DNA from: Candidatus Poribacteria bacterium
GTDB lineage: Bacteria; Poribacteria; WGA-4E; WGA-3G
Length of the DNA: 64,000 bases
NCBI GenBank assembly: GCA_012270865.1
Contig: JAAXHL010000109.1
Span: 1-64,000 of the forward strand
Direction: 5' to 3'
Shown piece after piece: positions 52,336-62,064 of this stretch. Both the position numbers and the translations under genes were made by a program. Position 1 is the stretch's first letter, and each line of letters begins with the position of its first letter. The notes below the pieces were generated by a model. It saw only the letters and a list, made by a program, of their open reading frames with translations, ran no database searches and was not told where the DNA came from.

Positions 52336-54471
52336 TTGAAACTTTTTACATATACTCAATCAACGTGTACACCGCGTGCGAGTCAAATTCCTGATCCCAC
52401 ACTCGTTGTTACTCTAATTCTCACTATAGGCATGCTCTTTTTCACGCTGCCACGGATAGCAGCTGCACAGACCGTCCACATTCCGGACCGCAATCTCCGT
52501 TCTGCCCTTAAGTCGGCGTTAGGTAAAGAGGCGAATGAAGACATCACTCAGGTGGACATGGCAAGTTTGGAATCGTTTGACGCGTCCAGATCCTATATTC
52601 GTAATATAAGTGGACTTGAGTTTGCAATCAATCTTACGAATCTTAATTTGGAGTTCAACCATATCTCAGCTATATCTTCTATATCTCCACTCGAAAATTT
52701 AACAAATCTTGAAGTACTGAATCTTGATTTTATCCAGAGGATATCAGATACTCCGCCTTTTGATATTTCCTCTCTCAGAAATCTGACAAATCTACAATCG
52801 CTTTCACTCAGGGGGAACCAAATATCGGATATATCTCCTCTCAAAGATTTGACAAAACTGACCTATCTACATTTAGGTGTCAACTATAGAATATCAGATG
52901 TGTCCCCACTCAGCACTATGACAAATTTGGAATTCCTTGATCTTGAACTTAACATCATATCAAATGTGTCCGCACTCAAAGATTTGACAAATCTGACATA
53001 CTTGGATCTCGACACCAACATGGTATCGGACGTGTCCGCACTCAAAGATATAACAAAACTGGTACGTCTGGATGCTTTTGACAATATGATAGCGGATGTG
53101 TCCGCACTTAAAGATATGACAAAACTGATAGAGTTGGATATCGACAGCAACCAGATAGTTGATGTATCTATAGTCAAAAATATGCCAGAATTATTAGTTC
53201 TGGATATCCACGGTAATATGATATCGGATATTTCTTCTCTCGAAAATTTGATAAATCTGAGAAAACTGGATATGGACGACAACGAAGTATCAGATATATC
53301 GCCGCTCAGAAATTTGATATTGACGGAATTAGACCTTGATGGTAATAAAATATTTGATGTATCTCCTCTGAGAAATATGAAACATCTGAGAGACCTCGAT
53401 CTTGATGGTAATAAGATAGTAGATATATCACCACTCAGGGCATTGACGGCTTTGACAATACTGGATCTTCACGAGAATGAAATATCAGATATATCACCAC
53501 TCAAAAATTTGGTGAACCTGACAGATTTAGATCTTGACGACAACCAGATATCGAATATATCTGTCCTTAGTTCTTTAACGAACCTGACAATCCTGGATCT
53601 TGATGGCAACCAAATATCGAATATATCTGCTCTCAGTGCTTTAACGAACCTGACAGAACTGGATCTTCATGATAATCAAATATTAGATATATCGCCACTG
53701 AAAAATCTGGTGAACCTGACAATATTGGATCTTCGTGAGAATCATATATCGGACTTCTCACCGATCGCTGGGTTGATAGAGAATTTGGTAGAATATGATG
53801 ATGGTAACCAATCAATTCTGTCTTTCAAGACGGCAGATGTCAACCGAGATGGTGTGGTAAATATAATAGACCTCCTTTTGGTCGGTACCCATTTTAGCGA
53901 TCCTGATTTTGCGGACCTTGACATTTATCCGGATGTCAATGGCGATGGTGTCGTAGATGTGAAGGATCTCGTTGCTGTCGCAGCAGAGATAGATGCTGAT
54001 GCCGCCTCCCCGACACTCAGGAACAATTCAGTCAAAGTATCTGACCTTACGACTGCGAATCTCGCGCAGTGGATTGCTCTCGTGAAGCAGCTTGACGCGA
54101 AAGACCCACAAACGCAAAAAGGACTTGCTGTTTTGGAAAAACTCTTGGCAGCTCTCACTCTCACAGAGATACTACCCGAAGAAACGGCACTCTTGGCAAA
54201 TTATCCAAACCCCTTCAATCCTGAAACGTGGATACCGTATCAGTTAGCGAAGCCAGCGGAGGTTAACATTTCTATTCATTCTGTGGATGGAAAACTCATA
54301 AGGAAATTGGCGTTAGGGCACTTGCCTGCAGGCATATATCACAACAAATCCCGCGCAGCATATTGGGACGGTCAAAATGAATTCGGTGAACCTGTGGCGA
54401 GTGGACTCTATTTTTTTACATTTACTGCCGGTGATTTCACGGCTACCGGTAAAATGTTGATACGAAAATAA
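52336..54471 (+). CDS. Secreted leucine-rich repeat protein with dockerin and FlgD-like C-terminus
   Basis: 711 residues. A signal-like hydrophobic stretch (LVVTLILTIGMLFFTLPRIAAAQT) lies at about 23-45. About 16-18 internalin-type leucine-rich repeats of 22 residues follow, residues about 85-490, of the form LTNLTILDLDGNQISNISALS. Near 500-550 there is a dockerin-like calcium pair (DVNRDGVVNIIDLLLVG and DVNGDGVVDVKDLVAVA). The end, from about 620, has NYPNPFNPETWIPYQLA and a FlgD/Ig-like fold, typical of secretion and surface-anchoring sorting domains of this lineage. The start is TTG at 52336. It is probably a surface adhesion or interaction protein. Confidence 0.88.
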   Translation: MKLFTYTQSTCTPRASQIPDPTLVVTLILTIGMLFFTLPRIAAAQTVHIPDRNLRSALKSALGKEANEDITQVDMASLESFDASRSYIRNISGLEFAINLTNLNLEFNHISAISSISPLENLTNLEVLNLDFIQRISDTPPFDISSLRNLTNLQSLSLRGNQISDISPLKDLTKLTYLHLGVNYRISDVSPLSTMTNLEFLDLELNIISNVSALKDLTNLTYLDLDTNMVSDVSALKDITKLVRLDAFDNMIADVSALKDMTKLIELDIDSNQIVDVSIVKNMPELLVLDIHGNMISDISSLENLINLRKLDMDDNEVSDISPLRNLILTELDLDGNKIFDVSPLRNMKHLRDLDLDGNKIVDISPLRALTALTILDLHENEISDISPLKNLVNLTDLDLDDNQISNISVLSSLTNLTILDLDGNQISNISALSALTNLTELDLHDNQILDISPLKNLVNLTILDLRENHISDFSPIAGLIENLVEYDDGNQSILSFKTADVNRDGVVNIIDLLLVGTHFSDPDFADLDIYPDVNGDGVVDVKDLVAVAAEIDADAASPTLRNNSVKVSDLTTANLAQWIALVKQLDAKDPQTQKGLAVLEKLLAALTLTEILPEETALLANYPNPFNPETWIPYQLAKPAEVNISIHSVDGKLIRKLALGHLPAGIYHNKSRAAYWDGQNEFGEPVASGLYFFTFTAGDFTATGKMLIRK

Positions 54472-54570
54472 TAGTTTGGGGACCAGAAGCACCATTTCGT
54501 TTCGGTTTTCCGTGTAAAGACTCAAAAACACAATATTCTGGGATGGGTTATCAATAAGGTCAAAAAAAAA

Positions 54571-57246
54571 ATGCGAATTTTAATATTATTGTTGATCTTC
54601 TGTTTCATGTCCCCCGCGTGGGGTCAAATTCAATTTGAAGATGTCTCACATCAGGCAGGAATCACGCGCACCGGCGAAAGTTGGGGCAATGCCTGGGGCG
54701 ATTTTGATGGCGATGGATACCTCGACTTATGGGCAACAAACCATAAACACAAACCCAGCCTCTATCGGAACAACCGCGACGGAACTTTCACAGATATTAT
54801 CGACCAAGTGTGGGACGCTTACGCTTTCGCAGATACACACGGTGTCGCATGGGCAGACTTTGATAATGACGGCGACCAAGATTTAATTGTATTATGTGGT
54901 GCTGGTGGTGGTGTTAACCGTCTAAACAGAAAACATTATAATCATTTTTATGTAAATGAAAACGGTAGGCTATATGAACGTGCCGCTGAATTCGGTGTCG
55001 ACTTCCCGCTCCTTCGAGGTAGATCGCCTCTCTGGTTTGATTGGAACGGTGATGGACAACTGGACCTCCTTGTCACTGGGATAAGTCAAAACGACAGGAC
55101 AGGGACCCCCGTAACACCATCAATATTCGCGCAAACCTACGGAGAATTTGAAATTGTAAACGACCATTCGTGTTTCCACATTGAAACAGGTGCTACATTA
55201 GCACAACTTGCTGATGTCACCGACGATGGAAACATGGAACTTTTTATTGGTAGAAGCTCATATCCTGACCACGTATATGATACATCTATTTCACAATTTC
55301 ATGAAATAACAGAAACACTTAATTTTCCTAAAATTTATAATGTACAAGATGCCATATTTGCCGATTTCAATGGAGATCTATACCCAGATGCGTTTCTGGC
55401 ACGTGGTATCCATCACTCCTTCGTTGACACCTCCGCAGCAGAGAATATACAAAACATAGATGTTATACAAGAGACTGATGCGAATCCTTATAAAATAAAG
55501 GCACATGTTATACTTAACGCTGGTGAGAAAGGGTTTAGTTTTAAGACAGATGGAAAAGTCAAATTTGAAGTTCATTCTGATTGGGCATCACAATTCCGCC
55601 ATGTAGTCATTGGAAAAGAAGCACTGACTATAGATGCTTTTGACGGCGAATATATCCCAACAGATTTGGATCGGAATGTTTCGTCCTTCATTTTTGTGCT
55701 TGACCCAACGGATCCAAGAGTCGTCGGGTTGGCTGACCGTCCAGAAAATGAGAATTGGCGAACTTATGTCGGATATGACCCAGATTCAAATCGGTGGACC
55801 GTGTTATACCACACAATGCCCCCCTCTAACACAACTTGGACAGGGTTTGAGGCTCTCGTATCCGCGGCATCTCCGATTATAGATATTGAACCTATTAATT
55901 TTAGCTGGTCTGATCTTTACTATCAACCGGTATCAATATTGTGTCTAACAACACCACCAAACCATTTCGAGCAAATTCCTTTTCCCGATGTAGGTCAGGC
56001 ACGTTCCGTTGCAGCAGGAGACTTTGATAACGATATGGATGTGGACATTTATATAGTTCGGGCAAACAGTGCTGTAAATCTACCTAACCAATTGTATGAA
56101 AACCGAGGAGATGGGACTTTTATTCAAGTCCTCGGTGCCGGCGGGGCGGAAGCATCCCCAGAAGGAAGAGGGATGAGTGCTACGATGGGCGACTACGACT
56201 TGGATGGCTATTTAGACCTCTTTGTTACCAATGGTAGAGGCGTTTATCCATATAACAACGGACCCGACCAATTATATCGAAATATAAGCAGTGGGAACAA
56301 TTGGCTACAGATTGACCTGGAGGGAACAATTTCAAATAGAGATGGCATCGGAGCACGTCTGTTCGCCACCACACCCGATGGCAAAACCCAACTCCGCGAA
56401 CGGAACGGTGGAATCCATTGGTCGCAACAGGATCAGAAACGTATCCATTTCGGATTGGCACAGAATGAGAAGGTTAGCGAATTGAAAATTCACTGGCCAA
56501 GCGGCATCATTCAAACGTTGACCGATGTACCTGTAAATCAGGTATTGCGTGTTGTAGAAGACGGCGTTCAAACAGCACTGCGAGGCGATATCAACCGGGA
56601 TGGACTGATTGATATACTTGATTTCCTTATCATCACGGCACATTTTGGAGAAAAACCACCGACAAACGCACGAATGGATATCAACGAAGATGGACAGATA
56701 AATCTTGAAGATCTGGTCTCGATTATCAACCTTATTGAAGAAAATCAAACCGCTGCGGCAGCACCCACTCAGAAACATCAAAGTCAAACGGCGAGCTATG
56801 CTATGCCGAATAGAATCCGTACCTTATCAAATGCCAGTGTCGCACACCTCTATGCTTTTTACCAAAAAATTGAAGGAATCCAAGGCGACGCTACACAAAT
56901 AGCATTAGTAAAACGCTTCTTAGAGCGACTGTTAATGCCAATCGGTGGTCCCCTGGAGACCAAACTCCATCCGAACTATCCGAACCCCTTTAATCCAGAA
57001 ACATGGATTCCGTACCAACTCGCGAAGGACACCGAAATTACCATACGGATTTATAACACATCGGGTGAGATCGTCCGGACGCTCTTCTCAGGACATCAAG
57101 CGTCAGGTTATTACATCAGTCGAGGTCAAGCCGCTCATTGGGATGGACGAAACGAGTTGGGAGAAGCAGTGGCGAGTGGCATCTATATTTACGAATTAGA
57201 GACCCCAATTTTTAAACAGACGAGAAAGTTGGTCATTGTAAAATAA
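54571..57246 (+). CDS. Secreted VCBS/FG-GAP, ASPIC and dockerin protein with FlgD-like C-terminus
   Basis: 891 residues with a signal peptide (LILLLIFCFMSPAWGQ). FG-GAP/VCBS calcium motifs occur at WGDFDGDGYLDL, WADFDNDGDQDL, FDWNGDGQLDLL, DVTDDGNMEL, DFNGDLYPDAF, DFDNDMDVDI and DYDLDGYLDL, building a beta-propeller. After about residue 575 an ASPIC/UnbV domain follows (WLQIDLEGTISNRDGIGARL, KIHWPSG), then a dockerin pair (DINRDGLIDILDFLI, DINEDGQINLEDLVS), and the FlgD-like end NYPNPFNPETWIPYQLA with MLV-type tail. It is probably exposed on the surface and binds calcium and perhaps glycans. It shares its last 260 residues in plan with the preceding gene's product. Confidence 0.88.
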   Translation: MRILILLLIFCFMSPAWGQIQFEDVSHQAGITRTGESWGNAWGDFDGDGYLDLWATNHKHKPSLYRNNRDGTFTDIIDQVWDAYAFADTHGVAWADFDNDGDQDLIVLCGAGGGVNRLNRKHYNHFYVNENGRLYERAAEFGVDFPLLRGRSPLWFDWNGDGQLDLLVTGISQNDRTGTPVTPSIFAQTYGEFEIVNDHSCFHIETGATLAQLADVTDDGNMELFIGRSSYPDHVYDTSISQFHEITETLNFPKIYNVQDAIFADFNGDLYPDAFLARGIHHSFVDTSAAENIQNIDVIQETDANPYKIKAHVILNAGEKGFSFKTDGKVKFEVHSDWASQFRHVVIGKEALTIDAFDGEYIPTDLDRNVSSFIFVLDPTDPRVVGLADRPENENWRTYVGYDPDSNRWTVLYHTMPPSNTTWTGFEALVSAASPIIDIEPINFSWSDLYYQPVSILCLTTPPNHFEQIPFPDVGQARSVAAGDFDNDMDVDIYIVRANSAVNLPNQLYENRGDGTFIQVLGAGGAEASPEGRGMSATMGDYDLDGYLDLFVTNGRGVYPYNNGPDQLYRNISSGNNWLQIDLEGTISNRDGIGARLFATTPDGKTQLRERNGGIHWSQQDQKRIHFGLAQNEKVSELKIHWPSGIIQTLTDVPVNQVLRVVEDGVQTALRGDINRDGLIDILDFLIITAHFGEKPPTNARMDINEDGQINLEDLVSIINLIEENQTAAAAPTQKHQSQTASYAMPNRIRTLSNASVAHLYAFYQKIEGIQGDATQIALVKRFLERLLMPIGGPLETKLHPNYPNPFNPETWIPYQLAKDTEITIRIYNTSGEIVRTLFSGHQASGYYISRGQAAHWDGRNELGEAVASGIYIYELETPIFKQTRKLVIVK

Positions 57247-57355
57247 AAAAATTGATTTGTACACAACGTACGGTTCGGTAAATTTCGCTTTTCGGTTGAA
57301 ATATACTGTCAACCTTACGTATATCAAGAGGTTCAGTTGTTGCGGGGGTATTGCT

Positions 57356-58351
57356 ATGCAAATTTTAGTGCTTGACATAGGTTGTTCTTATACAAAAGGT
57401 TATCTGTTTAACAGAGACTTAGACATCATCGCAGACCATAAATTGTCTACCGATATGACATCTCCTGAGGCACTTGAAACAACGGTCAGGGACCTCCTGG
57501 CTAAATTTGAGAACTACGCATATCAGGCAATCTTCCCCCTAAGTTTCGGAGAAGGTGTCATTTATAACAATACGATGTATGGACCTACCCACAACCGAGT
57601 GCCGTTGCTCGAAGATTATTATCATCAGACAGGCACGCCAACGGATGTCAAACGAGATATCGGTTCTGCATTCCAATCACTTTTGACCTTTCCTTGCTAT
57701 ACAGAGGGTCCAGCACTGCCCGTCTCAACCTATATCGCTTCTCGACTCGCGAATACTAAAATTGACACTTGGGAATTGACGCACGCCGGAAATAGCGGGA
57801 TGTTTGATATTTTGCAGCGGCGTTGGGCAGCGGAGCTCCTCAAAGAACATGGATGTCAACCCTTGCCGTTTTCTTTAGCGTTCATGAGTCCAGCAACAAT
57901 TGTCGGAGACACCGAAAACGGGGTCACTGTTTTTGCTGGCGGTCATGACCATAGTTGTATCTCTGTCTTTAATCCCAAACCCATTATCATTGCCGGCACC
58001 TGGATCGTAATTAGTCATCCCGAAATAGCGTTTCTACCCAGACAGGAAGAAAAACCCGCTGGCATCCGATGGACAATTACAGCAAACGGTGGTTTTCACA
58101 AACAGGTCGTGAAAAAAGTTTCCAATCCGATCACCCTCTCTGAAATGAAATATCTTATTTCTATCTTTGAAATGATGAGCGTACCCGAAAAATCCGAGAT
58201 TTATGTTATCGGTGGATACGGTGAGGAATTAGCACCGCAATTGGACGAATTGAATAGCGTATTCCGATTCGTTTCGCCACCTGAAGCAGAGGTGTACCAA
58301 CATCGGCAGACCGCCAAATACGCTTTTAGAGCGATGGAACTTCAAACGTGA
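57356..58351 (+). CDS. FGGY-type carbohydrate kinase-like protein
   Basis: About 331 residues. The ATP-binding start MQILVLDIGCSYTKGYLF is the phosphate 1 motif of FGGY kinases; WELTHAGNSGMFDILQRRW, FAGGHDHSCIS (substrate/phosphate motif) and IYVIGGYGEELAP (adenosine motif) agree. It is shorter than typical FGGY kinases (about 500), which would make it a compact member. The ATG at 57356 is chosen because the 33 codons before it give no family match. Its last bases overlap the next gene (GTG at 58348). Together they suggest phosphorylation of a polyol or ketose followed by nucleotide transfer. Confidence 0.78.
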   Translation: MQILVLDIGCSYTKGYLFNRDLDIIADHKLSTDMTSPEALETTVRDLLAKFENYAYQAIFPLSFGEGVIYNNTMYGPTHNRVPLLEDYYHQTGTPTDVKRDIGSAFQSLLTFPCYTEGPALPVSTYIASRLANTKIDTWELTHAGNSGMFDILQRRWAAELLKEHGCQPLPFSLAFMSPATIVGDTENGVTVFAGGHDHSCISVFNPKPIIIAGTWIVISHPEIAFLPRQEEKPAGIRWTITANGGFHKQVVKKVSNPITLSEMKYLISIFEMMSVPEKSEIYVIGGYGEELAPQLDELNSVFRFVSPPEAEVYQHRQTAKYAFRAMELQT

Positions 58352-58749
58352 AAAAAGTTTTAGTTACCGGTTGTTTTGACCTATTTCATTATGGACATCT
58401 AAAATTTTTAGAAGCCGCAGCAGCCTGCGGAGACCACCTCGTCGTCGGCGTCGCTGAGGACGATACTGTGCGCCGTGTCAAAGGTGAAAATAGACCTATC
58501 TATCCACTTGAACACCGCATCGCACTGTTAGCAGCGTGCCGACACGTCAACGCTGTGGAGGTCTTCTCATTAGAATCCCAACCTGATTTGGTTGCTCAAG
58601 TTGCACCGGATCTCTGTGTTGAAGGTGCAGACGGCAACGCAAGACTTCGAGAAATCCTACAAGAATTAGGGTTAGAAATACCCGTACAAACAGTCTACAC
58701 CGATTTTATCCATACAACCGATATTGTGAAAAAAATCCTCCACGGTTAG
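58348..58749 (+). CDS. TagD-like glycerol-3-phosphate/polyol phosphate cytidylyltransferase
   Basis: 133 residues, the size of TagD. It has VLVTGCFDLFHYGHLKFLEAA (HxGH), VVGVAEDDTVRRVKGENRPIYPLEHRIALL and the end TDFIHTTDIVKKIL. The fold makes CDP- or ADP-activated sugars or polyols. The four-base overlap with the kinase gene (GTGA) shows translation coupling. The likely product is CDP-glycerol or a similar CDP-polyol; the motif is close to the RfaE2-like gene at 9716 too, so an ADP-sugar cannot be excluded. Confidence 0.82.
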   Translation: MKKVLVTGCFDLFHYGHLKFLEAAAACGDHLVVGVAEDDTVRRVKGENRPIYPLEHRIALLAACRHVNAVEVFSLESQPDLVAQVAPDLCVEGADGNARLREILQELGLEIPVQTVYTDFIHTTDIVKKILHG

Positions 58750-58775
58750 AGCGGAGTTGGCAGGACCCCCAAAAC

Positions 58776-60143
58776 TTGAATCAAACGCCGAAGCTTAATT
58801 TATTCCAAAAGATAGGTGGGTTTCTCGGAAAGGTAGCACACACATCAACACGCTGGGTCATGTTGATTACTGCTGCAGGGATGGGATTAAGTCTCATCTT
58901 CCATGTGTTGATACCCAGATACCTTGGCAGCAGTGAAACAGCAGACGCTTTAATCGCAGCGTTAAAAGTTGTCCTATTAGTTGATACGATAGTTCGAGAA
59001 GGGGCTAAGTTTAGCCTTGTCCCTCTGTTCATAAAGGAGGAAACGTTAAGAAGCGATGCCGATTTTCAACGTTTTACAAACGGCACCCTGAGTTTTTCGA
59101 TCACTGTTGGTGTGATTATCCTACTGCTAATAGAGATATTAGCAACCACAATTGCAAACGGACTCTTATCGAGCAGCTCTGTCGCAGGACGCGCCCAAAT
59201 GTCTACCATATTGCGACTCTGTGCACCGTTGGTTATCTTCGGGTGTGCAAGCACGGTACTTGGAGCCTTTCTCAATAGCCAGAAATACTTCAAGACTGTC
59301 GCCCTCCGAAATCTACTTCCGCCAACACTGGCAACTGCTGTCTTCCTATTTCTATCAGGCACTGAAAATCTGGTATACTATGTTGCAGTCGCTTATGCTT
59401 GCGGGTTTATGGTATACTTTGTGTGGTTATATATTGGGACGCATCGCGTAGGACATCGTTATCAATTAACAGGACTCCCGCTTGATACTTTACGTTCATT
59501 GAAAAATACGATTACACTGCCGACACTCGGTTTCACCATCCGACAGACGATTGCACGTCTGTTGGTTGAGGTGTTTTTGGTCGGCAAACTCGGTGAAGGC
59601 GCAATCATATTGTACAACAGTGCTTTCCGAATCTTTTCTGCGATCCAGACGCTAATCGGTATCAGTATCGCCACAACAGGATTGCCCGATATGGCAGCAG
59701 ATAAAGTCGCAGTGGATAAAGTCCGACTCAGACAAATACTGCTCCGTAATATCCGTACTGTTCTATATATCGCTATTCCGGCAACGGTTTTGCTTCTATT
59801 CGGTTCAACAATAATCGCGCAATTGCTGTTTGGTGGCAGTAAATTTGATGAATCAGAGGTTCAACAGATAGGGCAACTCCTTCTCTATCTCGGAACCGGC
59901 ACCGTATTTTCCTGCCTGATACCTGTCCTGAACGCTGGGCTTTATGCACAGAAAGCCTACAGACTTATCTTTAGGAACATGGTGACAATGGCAGTCCTAA
60001 ACTTTGCCATCGCTTATGGATTGGTGACGGTCCTCGGGCTTCAAGGTATCGCTTTAAGCGTAGCAGGGACCGCCCTCTTGGCTGTAGGGAACCTGCTCTA
60101 TCTGCTCCGAAAAACTGGGGTGGCTCTATCTACAAGCACTTGA
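58776..60143 (+). CDS. MurJ/MviN-like lipid flippase
   Basis: 455 residues with about 12 hydrophobic segments, e.g. WVMLITAAGMGLSLIFHVLIP, IILLLIEILATTIANGLL, LYIAIPATVLLLFGSTIIAQLLFGG and LGLQGIALSVAGTALLAVGNLLYLL. The pattern, including NSQKYFKTVALRNLLP and GAIILYNSAFRIFSAIQTLIG, is that of MurJ-family lipid-linked oligosaccharide flippases of the MOP superfamily. In this cluster it probably carries the glycan intermediate across the membrane, rather than being the housekeeping lipid II flippase. The start is TTG at 58776. Confidence 0.85.
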   Translation: MNQTPKLNLFQKIGGFLGKVAHTSTRWVMLITAAGMGLSLIFHVLIPRYLGSSETADALIAALKVVLLVDTIVREGAKFSLVPLFIKEETLRSDADFQRFTNGTLSFSITVGVIILLLIEILATTIANGLLSSSSVAGRAQMSTILRLCAPLVIFGCASTVLGAFLNSQKYFKTVALRNLLPPTLATAVFLFLSGTENLVYYVAVAYACGFMVYFVWLYIGTHRVGHRYQLTGLPLDTLRSLKNTITLPTLGFTIRQTIARLLVEVFLVGKLGEGAIILYNSAFRIFSAIQTLIGISIATTGLPDMAADKVAVDKVRLRQILLRNIRTVLYIAIPATVLLLFGSTIIAQLLFGGSKFDESEVQQIGQLLLYLGTGTVFSCLIPVLNAGLYAQKAYRLIFRNMVTMAVLNFAIAYGLVTVLGLQGIALSVAGTALLAVGNLLYLLRKTGVALSTST

Positions 60144-60147
60144 GATT

Positions 60148-61137
60148 ATGATGGTTTCAACAAAAAAGGTGAGTGATTACCAATATCTAATCGTCGGTGG
60201 TACGACAAAGGCAGCTACGACTTCGCTGTTCACCTATCTTGCTGACCACCCGACGGTTTGCGCTGCATCCTATAAGGAGACGCGGTTTTTCCTTGACAAG
60301 AGGTACCCACTCCCTTCAAAATATAGATACGATGCTGATGCTGAAGTATACAATCTGTTATTTTCAGAATGCGATGAAAACCACTTGAGACTTGAATCAA
60401 CGCCGGACTATCTATATTGTCCAGCTGCCTGTGAGCGAATCGCAACGCTCTTGCCAAATGCAAAGTTGGTGTTCAGTCTCCGGGAACCGATTTCACGGCT
60501 AATCTCGTGGTATCGCTTCGCAAAACAGATAGGAAAATTACCGCAATCCGTCGGCTTTGATGACTATATTGACCTACAATTCAATATAGCAACCTCAAAA
60601 GGACCCAAAGAGACTATAGACCCAAGAGATACGAATCACGAGGAAAATATAACGCACGAACAGCACTTACAAACACTCCAGCAGGGATGTTACGCTGCGT
60701 ATCTAAAACAATATTTACAACGTTTTGGTAAAGAGCGTATTCACACACTTTTTTATGAAGAACTCGAAACTCAGCCATTAAACGTTTTGGAAGGCGTGTG
60801 TCATTTTGCCAGTATAGACAAAGGTTTCTATAAAGATTACGAATTTAAGGTCTCTAATCGTACAGAGACGATGCGAAACGCTGATATTCATCAGAAATAT
60901 AGATCATTTCGATTTCAAGTGCGCCAATGGACGCATAACAGACCCCTAATTCATCGGTTCTTACGCGGCATGAAACAAGCCGTTGAACCGTTCTATCTCC
61001 GGTTGAATACGCGTCCAAATAAAAGCATCTCTATTTCTGAGAAGACCCAGCGTCGTTTAATGGACTACTATAAGCACGATGTGCGTGAACTCACTGAATT
61101 AATCGGTAGACAACCCCCTTGGGAACTGTTCGCATAA
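60148..61137 (+). CDS. Sulfotransferase family protein, copy 1
   Basis: 329 residues. The PAPS-binding loop IVGGTTKAATTSLFTYLADHP (5'-phosphosulfate) and the 3'-phosphate motif FSLREPISRLISWYRFA are clear; ESTPDYLY and FYEELETQPLNVLEGVC are further family stretches. It transfers sulfate from PAPS to a glycan hydroxyl or amine. It starts four bases after the flippase stop, thus in the same operon. Confidence 0.88.
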   Translation: MMVSTKKVSDYQYLIVGGTTKAATTSLFTYLADHPTVCAASYKETRFFLDKRYPLPSKYRYDADAEVYNLLFSECDENHLRLESTPDYLYCPAACERIATLLPNAKLVFSLREPISRLISWYRFAKQIGKLPQSVGFDDYIDLQFNIATSKGPKETIDPRDTNHEENITHEQHLQTLQQGCYAAYLKQYLQRFGKERIHTLFYEELETQPLNVLEGVCHFASIDKGFYKDYEFKVSNRTETMRNADIHQKYRSFRFQVRQWTHNRPLIHRFLRGMKQAVEPFYLRLNTRPNKSISISEKTQRRLMDYYKHDVRELTELIGRQPPWELFA

Positions 61138-61159
61138 ACAACGACTTCGGCGAATCACG

Positions 61160-62047
61160 ATGAACCAACACGACAACATTCAACTCATGATTGTGGGGAC
61201 CCAAAAATCAGGGACATCTTCGTTATTACGTTACCTTGCCCAACACCCTGATATTTATACACATCCGCAACCAGAGATGACCTTTTTTCTTCAAGATCAC
61301 GAATATGCCCGGGGTTACGAATGGGCATATCGCAAATACTTCTCTAAGCGTCCGCCGGATAAACAACTTATTGCCAAGAATGTAATGGTAATGTGTTCGC
61401 AAGAAATCATAAAACGTATCTATGAACACAACCCCGAAATACACCTCGTTGTCCTACTTAGAGAACCTGTTGCGCGGGCATACTCGGCATATTGGTGGGC
61501 GCGACGCAGAGGTTGGGAAAATATCAAAACGTTTGAAGACGCACTCGCGGCAGAGGAACAACGCCTTAACGAAAATTGGTTCAAATGGCGGCAGTGCGCC
61601 TATAAATTCAACAGCACCTACTATATTCATGTTAAAAACTTGATTTCGCAATTCGGAAAAAATCAAGTCCACTGCATCTTGACAGATACATTGAAGACTG
61701 ATGCAGAGAAAGTTTGTCAACAGCTCTTTAAGGTAATGGGGATTAGCAGAGATTTTCAACCGATAGTAGAGCAACAACACAACCAAGCAGCGATGCCACG
61801 TTCCGAACGCCTCGGCTTTTTATTTACGCAATTCCTTTCATCACGGCATCCGCTGAGACGCGCAATCCGCAAACTTGTGCCAGATGCTACAGCCTATAAA
61901 CTCAGAAAGGCTGTTTTGGATTTGAACGACAAACCGTTTACGCCACCGCCGATGAAGCCGGAAACACACGAACAGTTAACGGCTTACTTTCAACCCTTCA
62001 ATAATCAATTAACCGAATTATTGGAACAGGACCTTAAACACTGGTAA
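61160..62047 (+). CDS. Sulfotransferase family protein, copy 2
   Basis: 295 residues. The PAPS loop reads IVGTQKSGTSSLLRYLAQHPDIY, with EMTFFLQD, and the 3'-phosphate motif LREPVARAYSAYWWARRRGWE; the C-terminal region RFQPIVEQQHNQA-type completes the fold. It is not very close to copy 1, so it is probably an enzyme for a different position. It follows by 22 bases. Confidence 0.88.
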   Translation: MNQHDNIQLMIVGTQKSGTSSLLRYLAQHPDIYTHPQPEMTFFLQDHEYARGYEWAYRKYFSKRPPDKQLIAKNVMVMCSQEIIKRIYEHNPEIHLVVLLREPVARAYSAYWWARRRGWENIKTFEDALAAEEQRLNENWFKWRQCAYKFNSTYYIHVKNLISQFGKNQVHCILTDTLKTDAEKVCQQLFKVMGISRDFQPIVEQQHNQAAMPRSERLGFLFTQFLSSRHPLRRAIRKLVPDATAYKLRKAVLDLNDKPFTPPPMKPETHEQLTAYFQPFNNQLTELLEQDLKHW

Positions 62048-62064
62048 GTATCAAGTAGTTAGCA

